NCBI RefSeq assembly: GCF_900230285.1
Contig: NZ_OCNK01000004.1
Coordinates: 186,001 to 250,000, forward strand
DNA from: Blastococcus haudaquaticus
GTDB lineage: Bacteria; Actinomycetota; Actinomycetes; Mycobacteriales; Geodermatophilaceae
DNA: 64,000 nucleotides
Direction of reading: 5' to 3'
Positions 18,375 through 27,984 of this stretch are shown here, piece after piece; within the stretch, counting starts at the first letter, position 1; each line of letters starts with the position of its first letter. Under the pieces are notes generated by a model. It worked only from the letters and a program-made list of their open reading frames with translations. It searched no databases and was not told the DNA's origin. The translations under genes and the position numbers were made by a program.

Positions 18375-19958
18375 GTGCACCCGGACCCGACCGTCCTCTC
18401 CCCCTCCGCCGACTGGTGGAGGGACGCGGTGTTCTACCAGATCTACGTCCGCAGCTTCGCCGACGGGAACGGTGACGGCGTCGGCGACCTCGCCGGCATC
18501 CGCAGCCGCCTGGGCTACCTCGCCGACCTCGGCGTGGACGCCCTCTGGATCACGCCGTTCTATCCGTCGCCGATGGCCGACCACGGCTACGACGTGGCGG
18601 ACCCGCGCGACGTCGAGCCGGTGTTCGGCGACCTCGCCGAGTTCGACGCGCTGCTCGCCGAGGCCCACGCGCTCGGCATCCGGGTGACGATCGACCTGGT
18701 GCCCAACCACAGCTCGCACCACCACGAGTGGTTCCGGGCGGCCCTGGTGGCGGGGCCGGGCTCGCCGGAGCGCGCCCGCTACCTCTTCCGCGACGGCACC
18801 GGCCCGGACGGCGCCGAGCCGCCCAACAACTGGCCCTCGGTGTTCGGCGGACCTGCGTGGACGCGGGTCCCGGACGGCCAGTGGTACCTGCACCTCTTCG
18901 CGCCCGAGCAGCCCGACCTGGACTTCACCCACCCCGAGGTGGTCGCCGACCTCGAGGAGACGATGCGGTTCTGGCTGGACCGTGGCGTCGACGGTTTCCG
19001 GATCGACGTCGCGCACGGCATGGCCAAGCCCGACGGGCTGCCGGACATGGTCCCGCTGGAGAACACCGGGCTGCTCGCCGACCATGCCCCCGGCGACCAC
19101 CGCTTCGACCACGACGACGTGCACCTCATGCACCGGCGCATCCGGTCGGTGCTGGACCAGTACCCCGGGACCATGGCGGTCGGCGAGGTCTGGCTGGCCG
19201 ACGACGACCGGCTGGCCCGGTACATCCGCGCGGACGAGCTGCAGATGGCGTTCAACTTCAAGCTGCTCACGGCGGACTGGGATGCAGACGCGCTGCGCCT
19301 GGCCGTCGAGCACTCGCTCGCGACGGTCGAGGGGACGCCCGCCCCGGCGTGCTGGGTGCTGTCGAACCACGACCGTCCACGGCACGTGACCCGCTACGGC
19401 GGCGGCGAGCGGGGCCTGCGGCGTGCCCGCGCCGCCGCGCTGCTGCAACTGGCGCTCCCCGGGGCGGCCTACCTCTACAACGGCGACGAGCTCGGGATGC
19501 CCGACGTCGATCTCCCGGACGAGGCGCTGCAGGACCCGATCTGGGAGCGGTCCGGCCACACCGAGCGGGGTCGCGACGCCTGCCGGATCCCCGTGCCGTG
19601 GTCGGGCACCGAGCCGTCGTACGGCTTCTCCAGCCGCGCCGACACCTGGCTGCCCATGCCGGAGGGCTGGGGTGACCTGACCGCCGAGGCCCAGGCCGCC
19701 GACCCGACGTCGATACAGTGGCTGTACCGGAGCGCGCTGGCTCTGCGCAGATCGGCGGATGCCTTCGGCGGCGAGAAGCTGGAGTGGCTGCCCGCACCCG
19801 ACGGCTGCCTGGCGTTCCGCCGTCCGGACGGCCTGGTCTGCCTGGTGAACCTCTCCGCCGCCGCGGTGCCGCTGCCGGAGGGACGGGTGCTGCTGGCCAG
19901 TGCGGACGTCGGTGACGGGCACCTGCCCACCGACGCCGCGGTGTGGCTGACGGCCTGA
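18375..19958 (+). CDS. aglA: GH13 alpha-glucosidase
   Basis: Hydrolyses terminal alpha-glucosidic bonds of oligosaccharides in the cytoplasm. It is a 527-residue GH13 enzyme. DAVFYQIYVRSFADGNGDG opens the barrel, ITPFYPSPMADHGYDV follows, and the catalytic residues are Asp211 (GFRIDVAHG), Glu271 (AVGEVWL) and Asp333 (LSNHDRPRH). QIYVRSFADGNGDGVGDLAGI and the lack of a starch-binding domain fit alpha-glucosidase rather than amylase or trehalose synthase. The start is the GTG at 18375 with GAGGAGC upstream. It is downstream of glbO, as in mycobacteria. Confidence 0.9.
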   Translation: MHPDPTVLSPSADWWRDAVFYQIYVRSFADGNGDGVGDLAGIRSRLGYLADLGVDALWITPFYPSPMADHGYDVADPRDVEPVFGDLAEFDALLAEAHALGIRVTIDLVPNHSSHHHEWFRAALVAGPGSPERARYLFRDGTGPDGAEPPNNWPSVFGGPAWTRVPDGQWYLHLFAPEQPDLDFTHPEVVADLEETMRFWLDRGVDGFRIDVAHGMAKPDGLPDMVPLENTGLLADHAPGDHRFDHDDVHLMHRRIRSVLDQYPGTMAVGEVWLADDDRLARYIRADELQMAFNFKLLTADWDADALRLAVEHSLATVEGTPAPACWVLSNHDRPRHVTRYGGGERGLRRARAAALLQLALPGAAYLYNGDELGMPDVDLPDEALQDPIWERSGHTERGRDACRIPVPWSGTEPSYGFSSRADTWLPMPEGWGDLTAEAQAADPTSIQWLYRSALALRRSADAFGGEKLEWLPAPDGCLAFRRPDGLVCLVNLSAAAVPLPEGRVLLASADVGDGHLPTDAAVWLTA

Positions 19959-20048
19959 CCGGGCTCCTCCCGTGTCGGCTCGGGCGGTAGTGCAGACTCT
20001 CCGGTGATCAGCGGCGCGCTGCGCCGACCAGTCGTTCCTGGAGGATCC

Positions 20049-20645
20049 GTGGCCACCGCTTCCCTGCCCGCGCTGCCGTCGCGGCCGCTCGTTCTCGCCG
20101 ACCTCGTCCCCGCCGTCCGGGCCCGCAACGCCGGCCTCGTGGCGCTCGGCGTGCTCGTCACCGCCCTGCTCGCCCAGGTGGCGGTGCCGGTCCCAGGGTC
20201 ACCGGTGCCGATCACCGGGCAGACGCTCGCGGTGGTGCTCACCGCCGCCGCGCTGGGCCCGGCCCGCGGCGTCGCCGTGCAGGTCGTCTACATCCTGGCC
20301 GCGCTGGTGGGGCTGCCCTTCTACTCGGAGGCCAGCGGCGGCATCGACGTCGTCCTCGGTGCCACCGGTGGATACGTCGTGGGCTTCATCCCGGCGGCGT
20401 TCCTCATCGGGCTGGCGGCCAAGCACGGCGCGGACCGCAACCCGCTGAAGTCCGTCCCGCTGTTCGTCGCCGGCCAGGCGGTCATCTTCGCGGTGGGCGT
20501 CCCGTGGCTGGCGCTCAGCGCGGGCCTCTCGGCGAGCCAGGCGCTGGACGCCGGCTTCTACCCGTTCATCCTGGGTGGGCTCGTGAAGGCTGCAGTGGCT
20601 GCAGCGGTGCTCGGCACGGCGTGGAAGCTCACCCGCCGCGCCTGA
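20049..20645 (+). CDS. bioY: Biotin transporter substrate-binding membrane protein BioY
   Basis: The S-component of an energy-coupling-factor biotin importer, 198 residues with about six membrane helices. Family marks are VPVPGSPVPITGQTLAVVLT near residue 50, ALGPARGVAVQVVYILAALV, GLPFYSEASGGI and GATGGYVVGFIPAAFLIG. The GTG at 20049 is chosen because GGAGGA lies directly upstream; the frame is open further 5'. No bioM/bioN genes are next to it, so it either works alone or shares an ECF module encoded elsewhere. Biotin uptake would also serve the biotin-dependent carboxylase operon at 53-57 kb. A strong terminator follows. Confidence 0.93.
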   Translation: MATASLPALPSRPLVLADLVPAVRARNAGLVALGVLVTALLAQVAVPVPGSPVPITGQTLAVVLTAAALGPARGVAVQVVYILAALVGLPFYSEASGGIDVVLGATGGYVVGFIPAAFLIGLAAKHGADRNPLKSVPLFVAGQAVIFAVGVPWLALSAGLSASQALDAGFYPFILGGLVKAAVAAAVLGTAWKLTRRA

Positions 20646-20659
20646 TCCTCACCCGCTCA

Positions 20660-20693
20660 GCGACCCCCCGATGCCCCTGCGTCGGGGGGTCGC
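20660..20693. terminator. Intrinsic terminator after bioY
   Basis: GCGACCCCCCGA and TCGGGGGGTCGC make a perfect 12-bp stem with a 10-base loop, 15 bases after the bioY stop. It may also serve as terminator for the convergent thioesterase gene. Confidence 0.85.
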
Positions 20694-20806
20694 TGCGTTC
20701 GCGGGCCTGCCTCGTCGGTCCCGGTGATCAGCACTGTCCCAGCGGGGGCTTCATCGACGAGGAAGGCCTCCGGGGGCAAAGGTGATCATGGGCCGCGAAG
20801 CCCTGC

Positions 20807-21220
20807 TCAGGCGGCGGGCTCGTCGGCGTAGCGGAGCAGGAATGCCTTCTCGTCCGGCGTGATCCGCCGCGGCCGCTCGAGCGCGAAGTCGAACGGCACG
20901 AGGACTGTGCTGCCCGTGACGGCCAGCCGGCCGTGGTCGAACAGCTCGTAGTGGCAGGTGAAGGACGCCGCGCGGATGGTCGACACCCAGACCTGGATCT
21001 CCAGCGGGTCGGCGTCGTAGAGCACCGACCGCTTGTAGGTGATCTCGTGCGAGTGCACGACAAGACCGCGGCGCATGCCGGTCTTCTCGTCGTGGGTGGG
21101 GTGCTCGAAGAAGAGGTTGACGCGCGCCATCTCGAAGTAGCCGAGGAAGGCGACGTTGTTGATGTGCTGGTAGGCGTCCATGTCCGACCAGCGCATCGGG
21201 ACGTGCACGGTGTGCCTCAC
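20807..21220 (-). CDS. Hotdog-fold acyl-CoA thioesterase (4HBT family)
   Basis: A 137-residue hotdog thioesterase of the YbgC/4-hydroxybenzoyl-CoA type. MRWSDMDAYQHINNVAFLGYFE holds the catalytic aspartate of the family. YELFDHGRLAVTGSTVLVPFD forms the later strands. The GTG at 21218-21220 (VRHTVHVPMRWSD) is chosen; AGGGTGG is upstream and the longer frame adds only low-complexity residues. It lies just downstream of ettA on the same strand, past a hairpin, matching the rv2475c-rv2477c order as I recall it. The acyl substrate is not known. Confidence 0.88.
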   Translation of the reverse strand: MRHTVHVPMRWSDMDAYQHINNVAFLGYFEMARVNLFFEHPTHDEKTGMRRGLVVHSHEITYKRSVLYDADPLEIQVWVSTIRAASFTCHYELFDHGRLAVTGSTVLVPFDFALERPRRITPDEKAFLLRYADEPAA

Positions 21221-21277
21221 GGCCGCCACCCTGCCGCATGCCGGCGCCGGCGCGCACCCGGGTCCCGGACGCACGAC

Positions 21278-21307
21278 GGCCGGCCGGAGCCTGAGCTCCG
21301 ACCGGCC
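21278..21307 (-). terminator. Hairpin terminator after ettA
   Basis: GGCCGG-C-CGGAGC, loop CTGA, then GCTCCG-A-CCGGCC make a 13-bp stem with one mismatch, between the ettA stop and the thioesterase start. Confidence 0.65.
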
Positions 21308-21383
21308 GGTGAGTTGCTGGAACGGCCCGGCTGCAGGGGCCCGCGCCGAGCCTGCGAGGCGTGGGGGGCAGCGGGGTCCTTCG

Positions 21384-23054
<1,671 letters not shown>

Positions 23055-23155
23055 TGGGCTTCGGAGCCTTCCGTCGTCTCGCGAGCGGGGGCGGGGCCAC
23101 CGGCCGGCAGCCCCACCCCGTGCGTTCTCGCCTCCGATCCTCCCAGCCCGGGCAA

Positions 23156-23671
23156 CTAGACGTGCGCGGGCTCCATGGCGAGGCCGGTGGGGGTCTCCTC
23201 ATTCAACGTCTCGTCCCCCGCCTCGTAGTCCCGGCCGGCCACGAGTCCCTGCGGGTCCTCGTCCTCCGCAGGCTCCGCCCCGACGGCGCCCGGGTCCTGC
23301 CCGGCCGGCGCGGAGCGGGCAGGCCGGTGGAAGTCGGTCCAGCCGCGGGCGAGGTTGGGGCCCACGGCGTTCGCCTTGATCTGCGGAGCCGACCGTCGCC
23401 CGTTCTCGGACTCCCAGCTGCGCGTGGTCAGCGTCCCCCGGACGATGACCGGATCGCCCTTGCTGATGCTGCGGGCGACGTTGCCGCCCAGCTCACCCCA
23501 CGCCTCGACGTCGACCCACAGCGTCCCGGCGTCGACGAACTCCTGCCGGCCGCTGTCGTACCGGCGGGCAGTCGACGCCATTCGGAAGTTGGTCACGGCG
23601 CTGTTCTCCAGGCGGACTCGACGGGGCGAGTCGACGACGTTGCCCACCACGGTCAGTTCGGTGTCGTTCAC
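23156..23671 (-). CDS. ssb: Single-stranded DNA-binding protein (SsbB-like)
   Basis: A 171-residue OB-fold ssDNA-binding protein. ETQLTVVGNV-like opening (NDTELTVVGNVVDSPRRVRL), FRMASTARRYD, then LWVDVEAWGELGGNVARSI and KGDPVIVRGTLTTRSWE fit the actinobacterial second SSB. The tail is acidic but ends AMEPAHV rather than DDDIPF. Loss of that partner-binding tip separates it from the essential SsbA and suggests a specialised role, such as recombination or competence in the family. The start is GTG 23669-23671 with GAGGAGC upstream. It sits upstream of ettA, as rv2478c does. Confidence 0.88.
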   Translation of the reverse strand: MNDTELTVVGNVVDSPRRVRLENSAVTNFRMASTARRYDSGRQEFVDAGTLWVDVEAWGELGGNVARSISKGDPVIVRGTLTTRSWESENGRRSAPQIKANAVGPNLARGWTDFHRPARSAPAGQDPGAVGAEPAEDEDPQGLVAGRDYEAGDETLNEETPTGLAMEPAHV

Positions 23672-23775
23672 GGTGCTCCTCAGGGGTGCTGCGCCGGGCG
23701 GCGCGGCCGGCGGTGTGCCGGTGTGCTCCGAACCCTCGGGTCTCCCGAAGGCGCGCGGCGGCCGCTCGGGTGATC

Positions 23776-23803
23776 TGTGGACGGCGCCGGCGCCTGTGGA
23801 CGC
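23776..23803. promoter_or_regulatory. Two DnaA-box-like sites upstream of ssb
   Basis: On the minus strand CCGTCCACA and GCGTCCACA each match the actinobacterial DnaA box TTGTCCACA at 7 of 9 positions. They are 19 bases apart around a GGCGCCGGCGCC palindrome, about 105-130 bases upstream of the ssb start. Confidence 0.3.
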
Positions 23804-23875
23804 CCACCCGGGGGTGGGACGCACGGGCCGGTTGGCGGCACGCCGCCACGAGCCGATGCGATGATCGGGAGCCGA

Positions 23876-23948
23876 GCGCCCGTAGCTCAGTGGATAGAGC
23901 AGGTGCCTTCTAAGCACTTGGTCGCAGGTTCGATCCCTGCCGGGCGCA
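23876..23948 (+). tRNA. tRNA-Arg (UCU anticodon)
   Basis: A 73-base cloverleaf: acceptor GCGCCCG pairs with CGGGCGC, the D arm includes GCTCAGTGGATAGAGC, and the anticodon loop CTTCTAA is held by GGTGC/GCACT-type pairing, giving anticodon TCT (Arg AGA/AGG). The T arm is GCAGGTTCGATCCCTGC and the discriminator is A. CCA is not encoded. AGA codons are rare in such a genome. No integrase or direct repeat is seen beside it. Confidence 0.97.
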
Positions 23949-23964
23949 CCCCCACCCGCCGTCC

Positions 23965-24085
23965 GCGGAGCCGTAGGTACCCGTGAATTCGGGTCGCAGT
24001 TTCATGCATTGCACGGCAACCACCGGGGTAGACGGCGTCCGCCAGGTCACGGGGGAACCAAACGAACCAACGACGGATCGTGTGG
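23965..24085 (+). promoter_or_regulatory. Possible structured leader (c-di-AMP riboswitch-like) before the lytic transglycosylase
   Basis: The 144 bases between the tRNA and the secreted transglycosylase include ACCCG/CGGGT pairing near 23980 and the string CGGGGGAACCAAACGAACC near 24050. That string closely resembles the conserved GGGGGAACCAAAC..GAACC block I remember from Streptomyces ydaO/c-di-AMP leaders, which precede cell-wall hydrolase genes. The usual GGGGUGAAUC block is not found downstream, so the match is partial. Confidence 0.3.
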
Positions 24086-24092
24086 AGTGACG

Positions 24093-25454
24093 GTGGGTCA
24101 GTCGATGTCGTCCGGTCAGGTCGAGCCGCCCAGCGACGGGCGGCACCATGCGCGCGAGAGGCGGCGTGGGCTTCACGGCCGCCGTCGGTGGTTCGTGGCC
24201 GCCGGCGTCGTGGCCGCGTTCACCGCCATGGTCGCCCCGCCGGCCCAGTCGCAGGGGCTCTCCGCGGCCGGGCAGGTCACCGACCTCCCACGGTCGCTCA
24301 CGTCGCAGTGGTCGATCCCGGCGCTCTCCGAGGGGGCGCCGCGCGGCGCCACCACTTTGACCGCCGTGCCCGCCCAGTCGGCCGGGCCGCAGCCCGCACC
24401 GGAGGTGGTCGTCACCGGCCTCGCGGCCAACGGCATCCCGAACGTCGCGCTCAACGCGTACCGCGTGGCCGCCGCCCGCATGGCGTCTGCCAAGGGTGAA
24501 TGCGGCCTCGACTGGTCCCTGCTCGCCGGCATCGGCCGCATCGAGTCCAACCACGGCCGCTACGGCGGTGCTGTCCTCGGGCCCGACGGCTCCGCCACCC
24601 CGAAGATCCTGGGTCCTGCCCTGGACGGCGGACAGTTCGCCTACATCGGCGACAGCGACGACGGCCGGTGGGACAACGACACGACGTACGACCGCGCCAT
24701 GGGCCCGATGCAGTTCATCCCGACCACGTGGCGGTCCTACGCGATCGACGCCGACGACAACGGCGTGACCGACCCGTTCAACATCAACGACGCTGCCCTG
24801 GCCGCGGCCAACTACCTGTGCGTCGCCGGCGGCAACCTGCGGACCGACGCCGGCCAGCGCAAGGCCGTCCTCGCCTACAACCACTCCGACGAGTACGTGG
24901 CCGAGGTCCTGGCCCTCGCCCGGGCCTACGCCACCGGGATGCCCGTCGCCGACCTGCCACTGGTGGGCAACACGACCGGTGGCGTCCCCGCCCCGTCCGG
25001 CTTCTACAGCGCGCCGGCGGCGCCCGGCCCGGCCATCGGCTACCGCGACACCACGTCGTCGCCGCCGGAGCAGACCACCGCCTACACCGGGCCGTCCGCC
25101 GGCGGTGGGGCCCCGACCGCCCAGCCCGCGTCCGCCGACGGCGCTCCCCCCGCTGCCGGTGGCGGTGGAGCCGGAGCGGCACCTCAGCAGGGCTCGTCCG
25201 CACCGCCCGCGTCGGGTCAGGCTCCGCCGGCGACCTCCGGCGGCCAGCCGGCACCGGCACCGGCCGCCCCTGCTCCTGCCGCGCAGCCCCCGCTGCCGGT
25301 CCCGAGCGTCCCGCTCCCCGTTCCGGCACCGGCTCCTGCGCCGGTGGTCACCCCGCCTCCGCCCCCCGCGCCGGTGGCGAACCTCGTCGAGGGAGTCACC
25401 TGCAACGTCCCGGGGAATCTCATCCCGGACCTGCCGAACCTCCCGGTCTGCTAG
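24093..25454 (+). CDS. Secreted lytic transglycosylase with Pro/Ala-rich tail
   Basis: Cleaves peptidoglycan glycan strands. The roughly 453-residue product has a basic N-terminus (RRRGLHGRRR), a hydrophobic signal segment (WFVAAGVVAAFTAMVAPPAQS) and an SLT2-type lysozyme-like domain at about 120-290. The catalytic glutamate is in LLAGIGRIESNHG, with MGPMQFIPTTWRSYAIDAD and AAANYLCVAGG characteristic of the family. A 120-residue Pro/Ala/Gly linker follows, ending LPNLPVC. The start is uncertain between GTGs at 24087 and 24093 and the ATG at 24105; 24093 has GGAG at a good distance. It is convergent with the TPR gene and may be riboswitch-controlled. Confidence 0.88.
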   Translation: MGQSMSSGQVEPPSDGRHHARERRRGLHGRRRWFVAAGVVAAFTAMVAPPAQSQGLSAAGQVTDLPRSLTSQWSIPALSEGAPRGATTLTAVPAQSAGPQPAPEVVVTGLAANGIPNVALNAYRVAAARMASAKGECGLDWSLLAGIGRIESNHGRYGGAVLGPDGSATPKILGPALDGGQFAYIGDSDDGRWDNDTTYDRAMGPMQFIPTTWRSYAIDADDNGVTDPFNINDAALAAANYLCVAGGNLRTDAGQRKAVLAYNHSDEYVAEVLALARAYATGMPVADLPLVGNTTGGVPAPSGFYSAPAAPGPAIGYRDTTSSPPEQTTAYTGPSAGGGAPTAQPASADGAPPAAGGGGAGAAPQQGSSAPPASGQAPPATSGGQPAPAPAAPAPAAQPPLPVPSVPLPVPAPAPAPVVTPPPPPAPVANLVEGVTCNVPGNLIPDLPNLPVC

Positions 25455-25461
25455 ACGGGCA

Positions 25462-27486
25462 TCACAGCACCCAGGTGATCGGCACCCGCGGGTCCGGCAC
25501 GTAGGAGCAGTAGGTGCCGGTGCGGACCATCCGCTCCAGATGGTCGGCCAGCTCCGGATGGTGCTCGGCGATGCGTGCGACGGCGTAGCGCAGGGACCGC
25601 GTGACGCTGGCGCGCGCCCGTTCGGACGCGGACCCCGACATCCGGTCCCGCCCGCCGAGCCCGAAGGCCCCGGCCAGTTCGCGGAGCAGGTAGTCGCGGT
25701 CGGCTCGGGCCAGGGCCATGCGCTCGGAGTCGCCGAGCGCCCCGGCCTCGTCGAGGTCGTCGTCGATCTCGGCCAGACGGCGCTTGTAGGCCGCCCGCGC
25801 CTGACCGTCGACGGCCGGACCGAGGTCACCGCCCGTGGGCGCGATCTCGCCGACCTCGCCGGCGGCCAGGTCGAGGACGTGGAACTCCCGGTCCGGCGCC
25901 GCCATCAGCCGGGCCAGGTAGCGCATGCCCTTGAGGTCCCGGAGGACGACGGACCGACCCGCGAAGGTGATGGTCCGGACGTCGCCGTCCCTGCGGAACA
26001 CGCCGGCGGACCGGGCAGGGGCCGGCCCCGCGCGACGAGCGCCCCGGGCCGGGAGTCGGGCACCGATGCGGTCCGCCGTCGCGAGTGCAGCCCGCTCCTC
26101 CCGCTGCGCCCGATCGGTCCGGCCGCAGAGCCGCTCGGCGTCGGCCAGGACCAGTCGCGCGGCGGCCTCCTCGTACGGGGCGCCGACCTCGCTCCAGCCG
26201 GCCAGGGCCTCCTGGCACTCCCGGACGGCGCTCTCGGCCTCCCCGTCCGCGAGCGCGACCCGGCTCCGCCCGAGCGCGGCCGCCGCAGCCAGTGCCCGGC
26301 TGCGGAAGGACGCCGCGATGTCGGACAGCTGATCCGATGCCCGGCGGGCGGTCTCCCCGTCCCCGACGGCGACAGCGATCTCGACCTGCGCCGCGAGCAG
26401 CGGTGCCCGGCGGAGGGCGCCCAGGGGCGGCCACTCCTTGGACGGCACCGGGCACGGGTGCTCCAACGCGTCGGCGATCATGGCCGCGGCGCCGACGGCG
26501 TCCCCCTGGGCCAGCCGGAGCAGTGCCAGCCACGGCTGGGGGTCCCAGCCGTGCTCCAGCGCCTCGCGGAACGCCTGGTCCGCTCCGGCCAGGTCGCCGG
26601 TCCGCAGCCGGATGGCGCCCAGCTCGGTCAGCGGCCAGCCGAACTCGCGGCGCATCCACGGCCGCAACTCGCGGCACGCCTCGAGCGCCTGCTCCTCCGC
26701 GGCCGCGCACGACCCGCGCAGCCGGAGGATCTCGGCCCGGTGCACGCGGCAGCGCCCGTTGATGCCGCCGTAGGCGGTGCCCACCCGCCAGTGCTCCATG
26801 GCCTCGGTCCACTGCTCGGCCCGGTCGTACTGCGCCAGTCCCTGCATCGCGCAGATCAGCTCGCAATAGACCATCCCGGCACCGAGCGGGTCGAGCTCCC
26901 CGGACACCACGCTGACGGCCGCCTCGTCCAGCAGCTCCAGCCCGCGTTCCACCGAACCGCCCAGGATGACCAGCCGCGCCGCCGCCACCCGGCCGAGCGC
27001 GGCCGCCAACGGGACGCGCTGGCGTCCACCCAGCTCGATGGCCCGCTCCGCCCAGAGGGCGGCAGACTCCGCATCGCCGCACATGAACCGCTCGTAGGTA
27101 CGGGCCATCGCGACGAGGGCGTGCGTCGGCGACTCGGGCCGGTCGCCCAGCAGCCGCTCCGCCCGGGCGAGCCAGCCACGCACCGGTGCCATGAGGCCGG
27201 TGTCCATCATCAGGTACAGGGCGACCGTCGCGGCCGCTGCTGCAGCGGCCGCGTCGTCCCCCGACGACTGGCAGACCGCGCACTGCTGCTCCCAGGCGGT
27301 GATCGCGGCCTCGAACTCGCCTGCGCCGTAGGCGGCGCGACCCAGCAGGCCCAGTTCCGCCGGCGCCAGCGGACGCTGCGCCTGCAGCCCCCGCAGCAGC
27401 CCCAGCGCGGCCGACCACTCGCCCCGTGCCAACGTCGCCTCGACGCGCCCGTCCGCAGCGACCTGGCCGGGCCCGCCCACCGTCAT
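25462..27486 (-). CDS. Large TPR protein, likely regulator
   Basis: A 674-residue, helix-rich protein with repeated Ala-rich A/B helix pairs of TPR type from about 15 to 480 (for example WSAALGLLRGLQAQRPLAPA, GEFEAAITAWEQQCA). The C-terminal domain, about residues 490-670, contains VRTITFAGRSVVLRDLKGMRYLARL. That matches the tail found on actinobacterial LuxR/MalT-like ATPases and adenylate-cyclase-associated TPR proteins. The NTPase and HTH parts of those proteins are absent. It is divergent from a cupin gene across 122 bases that hold an AACAA/TTGTT dyad. The role is probably regulatory or scaffolding; the ligand is unknown. Confidence 0.7.
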   Translation of the reverse strand: MTVGGPGQVAADGRVEATLARGEWSAALGLLRGLQAQRPLAPAELGLLGRAAYGAGEFEAAITAWEQQCAVCQSSGDDAAAAAAAATVALYLMMDTGLMAPVRGWLARAERLLGDRPESPTHALVAMARTYERFMCGDAESAALWAERAIELGGRQRVPLAAALGRVAAARLVILGGSVERGLELLDEAAVSVVSGELDPLGAGMVYCELICAMQGLAQYDRAEQWTEAMEHWRVGTAYGGINGRCRVHRAEILRLRGSCAAAEEQALEACRELRPWMRREFGWPLTELGAIRLRTGDLAGADQAFREALEHGWDPQPWLALLRLAQGDAVGAAAMIADALEHPCPVPSKEWPPLGALRRAPLLAAQVEIAVAVGDGETARRASDQLSDIAASFRSRALAAAAALGRSRVALADGEAESAVRECQEALAGWSEVGAPYEEAAARLVLADAERLCGRTDRAQREERAALATADRIGARLPARGARRAGPAPARSAGVFRRDGDVRTITFAGRSVVLRDLKGMRYLARLMAAPDREFHVLDLAAGEVGEIAPTGGDLGPAVDGQARAAYKRRLAEIDDDLDEAGALGDSERMALARADRDYLLRELAGAFGLGGRDRMSGSASERARASVTRSLRYAVARIAEHHPELADHLERMVRTGTYCSYVPDPRVPITWVL

Positions 27487-27539
27487 CGCGCCTCCGCCGC
27501 CGAGGCGCCCGAGCGTAGGGGCGGCGACCTCCCCGCCGT

Positions 27540-27552
27540 AACAACGTTTGTT
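27540..27552. promoter_or_regulatory. AACAA/TTGTT dyad between TPR and cupin genes
   Basis: AACAA-CGT-TTGTT is a perfect 5-bp dyad in an otherwise GC-rich divergent gap, 54 bases from the TPR start and 57 from the cupin start. It may be an operator for either gene. Confidence 0.35.
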
Positions 27553-27608
27553 CCGCCTCCCCGGTGACCGGCGAGGACGCCGGCCCCGGACGACGAGAGG
27601 ACACGACC

Positions 27609-27971
27609 ATGAACGGCGCGCTCGACGACCTCCCCCTCGAGGTGCAGCAGGGCGGCATCACCACCCGGTACGCGGAGTGGGGCGACATGGCGGTGCGCTT
27701 CGCCCGCGTCCCTGCGGGAACCGACATGAGCCCGGTGCTCGAGGGCCTGCCGGGCGACCGCTGCCCGAGCCCGCACTGGGGTCTGGTCCTGGAGGGGGCG
27801 GTGCGGCTCACCGGGGCCGACGGCGACGAGGAGATCACCCGCGCCGGGCAGGCCTACTACTGGCCGGCGGGCCACACGGCCCGGATGGACGAGGACACCG
27901 CCTTCCTCGAGATCGGGCCGGTCGCGGCGATGCGGCAGTTCAGCGAGCACGCCAAGGCCAAGTTCGCCTGA
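27609..27971 (+). CDS. Small cupin-domain protein
   Basis: A 120-residue single-domain cupin. SPHWGLVLEGAVRLTGADGD with HWGLVLEG marks the first cupin motif and AGQAYYWPAGHTARMDEDT the second, giving a beta-barrel that probably binds one metal. The ATG at 27609 is preceded by GAGAGG; the frame extends 45 bases upstream. It ends FSEHAKAKFA without a tag. It is divergent from the TPR gene and could be its target, but nothing in the sequence shows its substrate. Confidence 0.75.
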   Translation: MNGALDDLPLEVQQGGITTRYAEWGDMAVRFARVPAGTDMSPVLEGLPGDRCPSPHWGLVLEGAVRLTGADGDEEITRAGQAYYWPAGHTARMDEDTAFLEIGPVAAMRQFSEHAKAKFA

Positions 27972-27984
27972 CCGTCGGCCCGGG

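Noticed and set aside
18375-19958. Trehalose synthase
   Set aside because: Length, absence of a maltokinase partner and the position after glbO fit alpha-glucosidase better.
23876-23948. tRNA-Arg as an integration site for a genomic island
   Set aside because: No integrase, no repeated 3' tRNA end and no change in composition beside it.
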